The notes under the pieces were generated by a model that saw nothing but the letters and a program-made list of their open reading frames with translations, searched no databases and was not told where the DNA came from. Of a DNA stretch of 64,000 nucleotides, positions 62,962-64,000 are shown in pieces (the first letter of the stretch is position 1; each line of letters begins with the position of its first letter). Source of the stretch: Leptolyngbyaceae cyanobacterium (GTDB taxonomy: Bacteria > Cyanobacteriota > Cyanobacteriia > Cyanobacteriales > Aerosakkonemataceae); the NCBI GenBank assembly GCA_036703985.1, contig DATNQN010000075.1:57257-121256 (forward strand), written 5' to 3'. A program made the position numbers and the translations under genes.

Positions 62962-63269
62962 CTAATCTTTGTCGTTTTACGTCTCCCGCCAGCCGAGATA
63001 TTGAAGCCATTATCGATTTGATTGCTGACAATAGTGGTTTTGATGCGGCAGAGCGCTTCCTGAAAAAAGTCAATCAAAAGTGTAAAAATTTAGCAACTTT
63101 TCCAAATATGGGGCGTCGGCGTGATGAACTTCTTGATGAGTTGCGGAGTTTTCCAGTTGATGATTACCTGATTTTTTATCGCCCAATTGAAGAGGGAATT
63201 GAGATTTTAAGGGTAATTAGTGGTTATCGGGATTTGTCAGGACTTTTTGAAAAACCTTTTGAGGAGTGA
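62958..63269 (+). CDS. parE: ParE-like toxin
   Basis: 103 residues. FTSPASRDIEAIIDLIADNSG, FLKKVNQKCKNLATFPNMGRRRDELLDEL and DDYLIFYRPIEEGIEILRVISGYRD match ParE of the RelE superfamily; ParE toxins block DNA gyrase. Intact and coupled to ParD. Confidence 0.92.
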   Translation: MTNLCRFTSPASRDIEAIIDLIADNSGFDAAERFLKKVNQKCKNLATFPNMGRRRDELLDELRSFPVDDYLIFYRPIEEGIEILRVISGYRDLSGLFEKPFEE

Positions 63270-63288
63270 TACATTTGTTCAAAGCTAA

Positions 63289-63555
63289 CTAATACACCTC
63301 ATCATGGCTACCAATATCTACAAACACAGCCTTTTCATCTTCAGTAAAGTAGAATAATATTCTCTCATCATAATCTACACTAAAACTCCAAAATTCCTTA
63401 AGCTTGCCCGATAGTTTGTGAGTTTTCAAACTCGGCTCGTAAGGATCTACAGTAAACTGTTCTAATTTTTGCCAAAACTTTTCCTCTAAATCTATATTGC
63501 CTTTAATCCGTTTTTTAAAGGCACGTTTAAATGAAGAACTGAAACTGACTTGCAT
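63289..63555 (-). CDS. RelE/YafQ-type toxin
   Basis: 88 residues: VSFSSSFKRAFKKRIKGNID, KTHKLSGKLKEFWSFSVDYDERILFYF and VFVDIGSHDEVY. The basic helix, KLSGxLKxxWSxxVxxxxR and the final GxHDxVY are the family marks of YafQ/RelE mRNA interferases. It follows its antitoxin by 5 bp and is convergent with parE. Confidence 0.88.
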   Translation of the reverse strand: MQVSFSSSFKRAFKKRIKGNIDLEEKFWQKLEQFTVDPYEPSLKTHKLSGKLKEFWSFSVDYDERILFYFTEDEKAVFVDIGSHDEVY

Positions 63556-63560
63556 GATTA

Positions 63561-63767
63561 TTACTCTATCATTTGTCTCAGTTCTTTAATATTTGAGGAA
63601 AACTTCAATTCACCTTTTTGCTGTTCGATCTGCGCTAACTTAAAGTTATTATATATTTCCTCGCGGCGTTCTTCACGAATGTATTGCTTCAACAATAGTT
63701 GAATTTCCTGCTTTTCATCTGTGGAGAGATTTTTGATTACTTCGACCACATCATTAAATGTCATCAT
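63561..63767 (-). CDS. Antitoxin of the RelE/YafQ-type toxin
   Basis: 68 residues from ATG 63767, chosen because AGGAGG lies 8 bases upstream; the frame to 63809 is longer but untypical. MMTFNDVVEVIKNLSTDEKQ and LLKQYIREERREEIYNNFKL then GELKFSSNIKELRQMIE: a helical protein of the type that precedes RelE-like toxins in cyanobacteria. DNA-binding fold not evident. Confidence 0.75.
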   Translation of the reverse strand: MMTFNDVVEVIKNLSTDEKQEIQLLLKQYIREERREEIYNNFKLAQIEQQKGELKFSSNIKELRQMIE

Positions 63768-63870
63768 TTGCCGAACCTCCTGATACTGACCTACTTTTAA
63801 TAATGGCATAACACGGCTTTATAAGCATTAGCATAAACGTTTTGAGCATCGGGATGAAGCCTGGAGGGGA

Positions 63871-63957
63871 GACAACAATCGGTCAACCCCTTACTGCGTG
63901 CGGGGTTGACCGATTGTTGTCAAAAAAAAATAGGTCTGCTATTCTCAAGAAGACCTA
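63871..63957. repeat. Perfect 20-bp inverted repeat followed by a 7-bp hairpin
   Basis: GACAACAATCGGTCAACCCC (63871-63890) and its exact complement (63902-63921) are separated by 11 bases and followed by nine A. TAGGTCT/AGACCTA (63931-63957) makes a second hairpin. The 20-bp stem is longer than usual terminators and could be the end of a miniature transposable element. Confidence 0.7.
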
Positions 63958-64000
63958 ACTAATGAAAAAAAATGAATTTAATACCTTCATTTTACACCCA

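Overview
The window is a stretch of cyanobacterial chromosome, most likely from a filamentous species of the Oscillatoriales type. The evidence is psbB and psbT, a short three-domain ribosomal protein S1, many cyanobacteria-restricted families (DUF1822, TIGR04376, the 111-aa gene upstream of psbB), and very frequent GCGATCGC (HIP1) octamers. Core genes are spread over both strands and are separated by accessory islands rich in hairpin repeats, toxin-antitoxin genes and defence-like genes.

Layout, left to right. 1-4.5 kb: end of a TPR gene, a Uma2 nuclease-like gene, a YqiJ/NfeD-like plus flotillin operon, and a VOC protein. 5-11 kb: mutS2, pgsA, an ABM-like protein and a methylmalonate-semialdehyde dehydrogenase-like gene. 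11-16 kb: a glycosyltransferase and an island of small genes (retropepsin-like, PBECR-like/DUF2283, DUF433/DUF5615) separated by duplicated boundary sequences, then a PEP-CTERM protein. 16.8-22.2 kb: a co-directional series encoding a sigma-70-like protein, a DUF1822 protein, a membrane pentapeptide-CHAT protease-like protein and a type IV pilin-like protein. 22.8-25.6 kb: a vWA/TROVE-like protein, an ARPP-1-like protein and, downstream, an RNA element that folds like a tRNA-Thr(UGU) with about 70 nt inserted between acceptor stem and D-arm. 25.8-38.4 kb: housekeeping (pepA, slt, tatC, HAD phosphatase, rpsA, nrdR, psbT, psbB) with a decayed IS605-type right end.

38.5-48.8 kb is a defence island on the minus strand. 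It holds a Zorya-like zorA-zorB-zorC set, with a REP-associated tyrosine transposase (RAYT) and its palindromes lodged between zorA and zorB. No zorD or zorE is present, but a UvrD-like helicase lies upstream. Next come a RelE toxin with a frameshifted antitoxin, a HicB with a truncated HicA, and a protein with a HEPN-type RNxxxH motif. 49-53.4 kb: mnmG, a proline/threonine-rich GspC/PilP-like membrane protein and a TIGR04376 protein. 53.4-60.6 kb: a YbhGFSR-type exporter operon (adaptor, fused double ATPase, two permeases) carrying an embedded GNAT gene, with a divergent TetR regulator and a palindromic operator candidate. 61-64 kb: a complete IS630-family element, ParD/ParE, a RelE-type pair and a perfect 20-bp inverted repeat.

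The observations most worth following are the vWA/ARPP-1/tRNA-like RNA locus, the Zorya-like operon without an effector gene and interrupted by a RAYT, and the CHAT-sigma-pilin series. All family assignments were made by reading the sequence; no database search was run.
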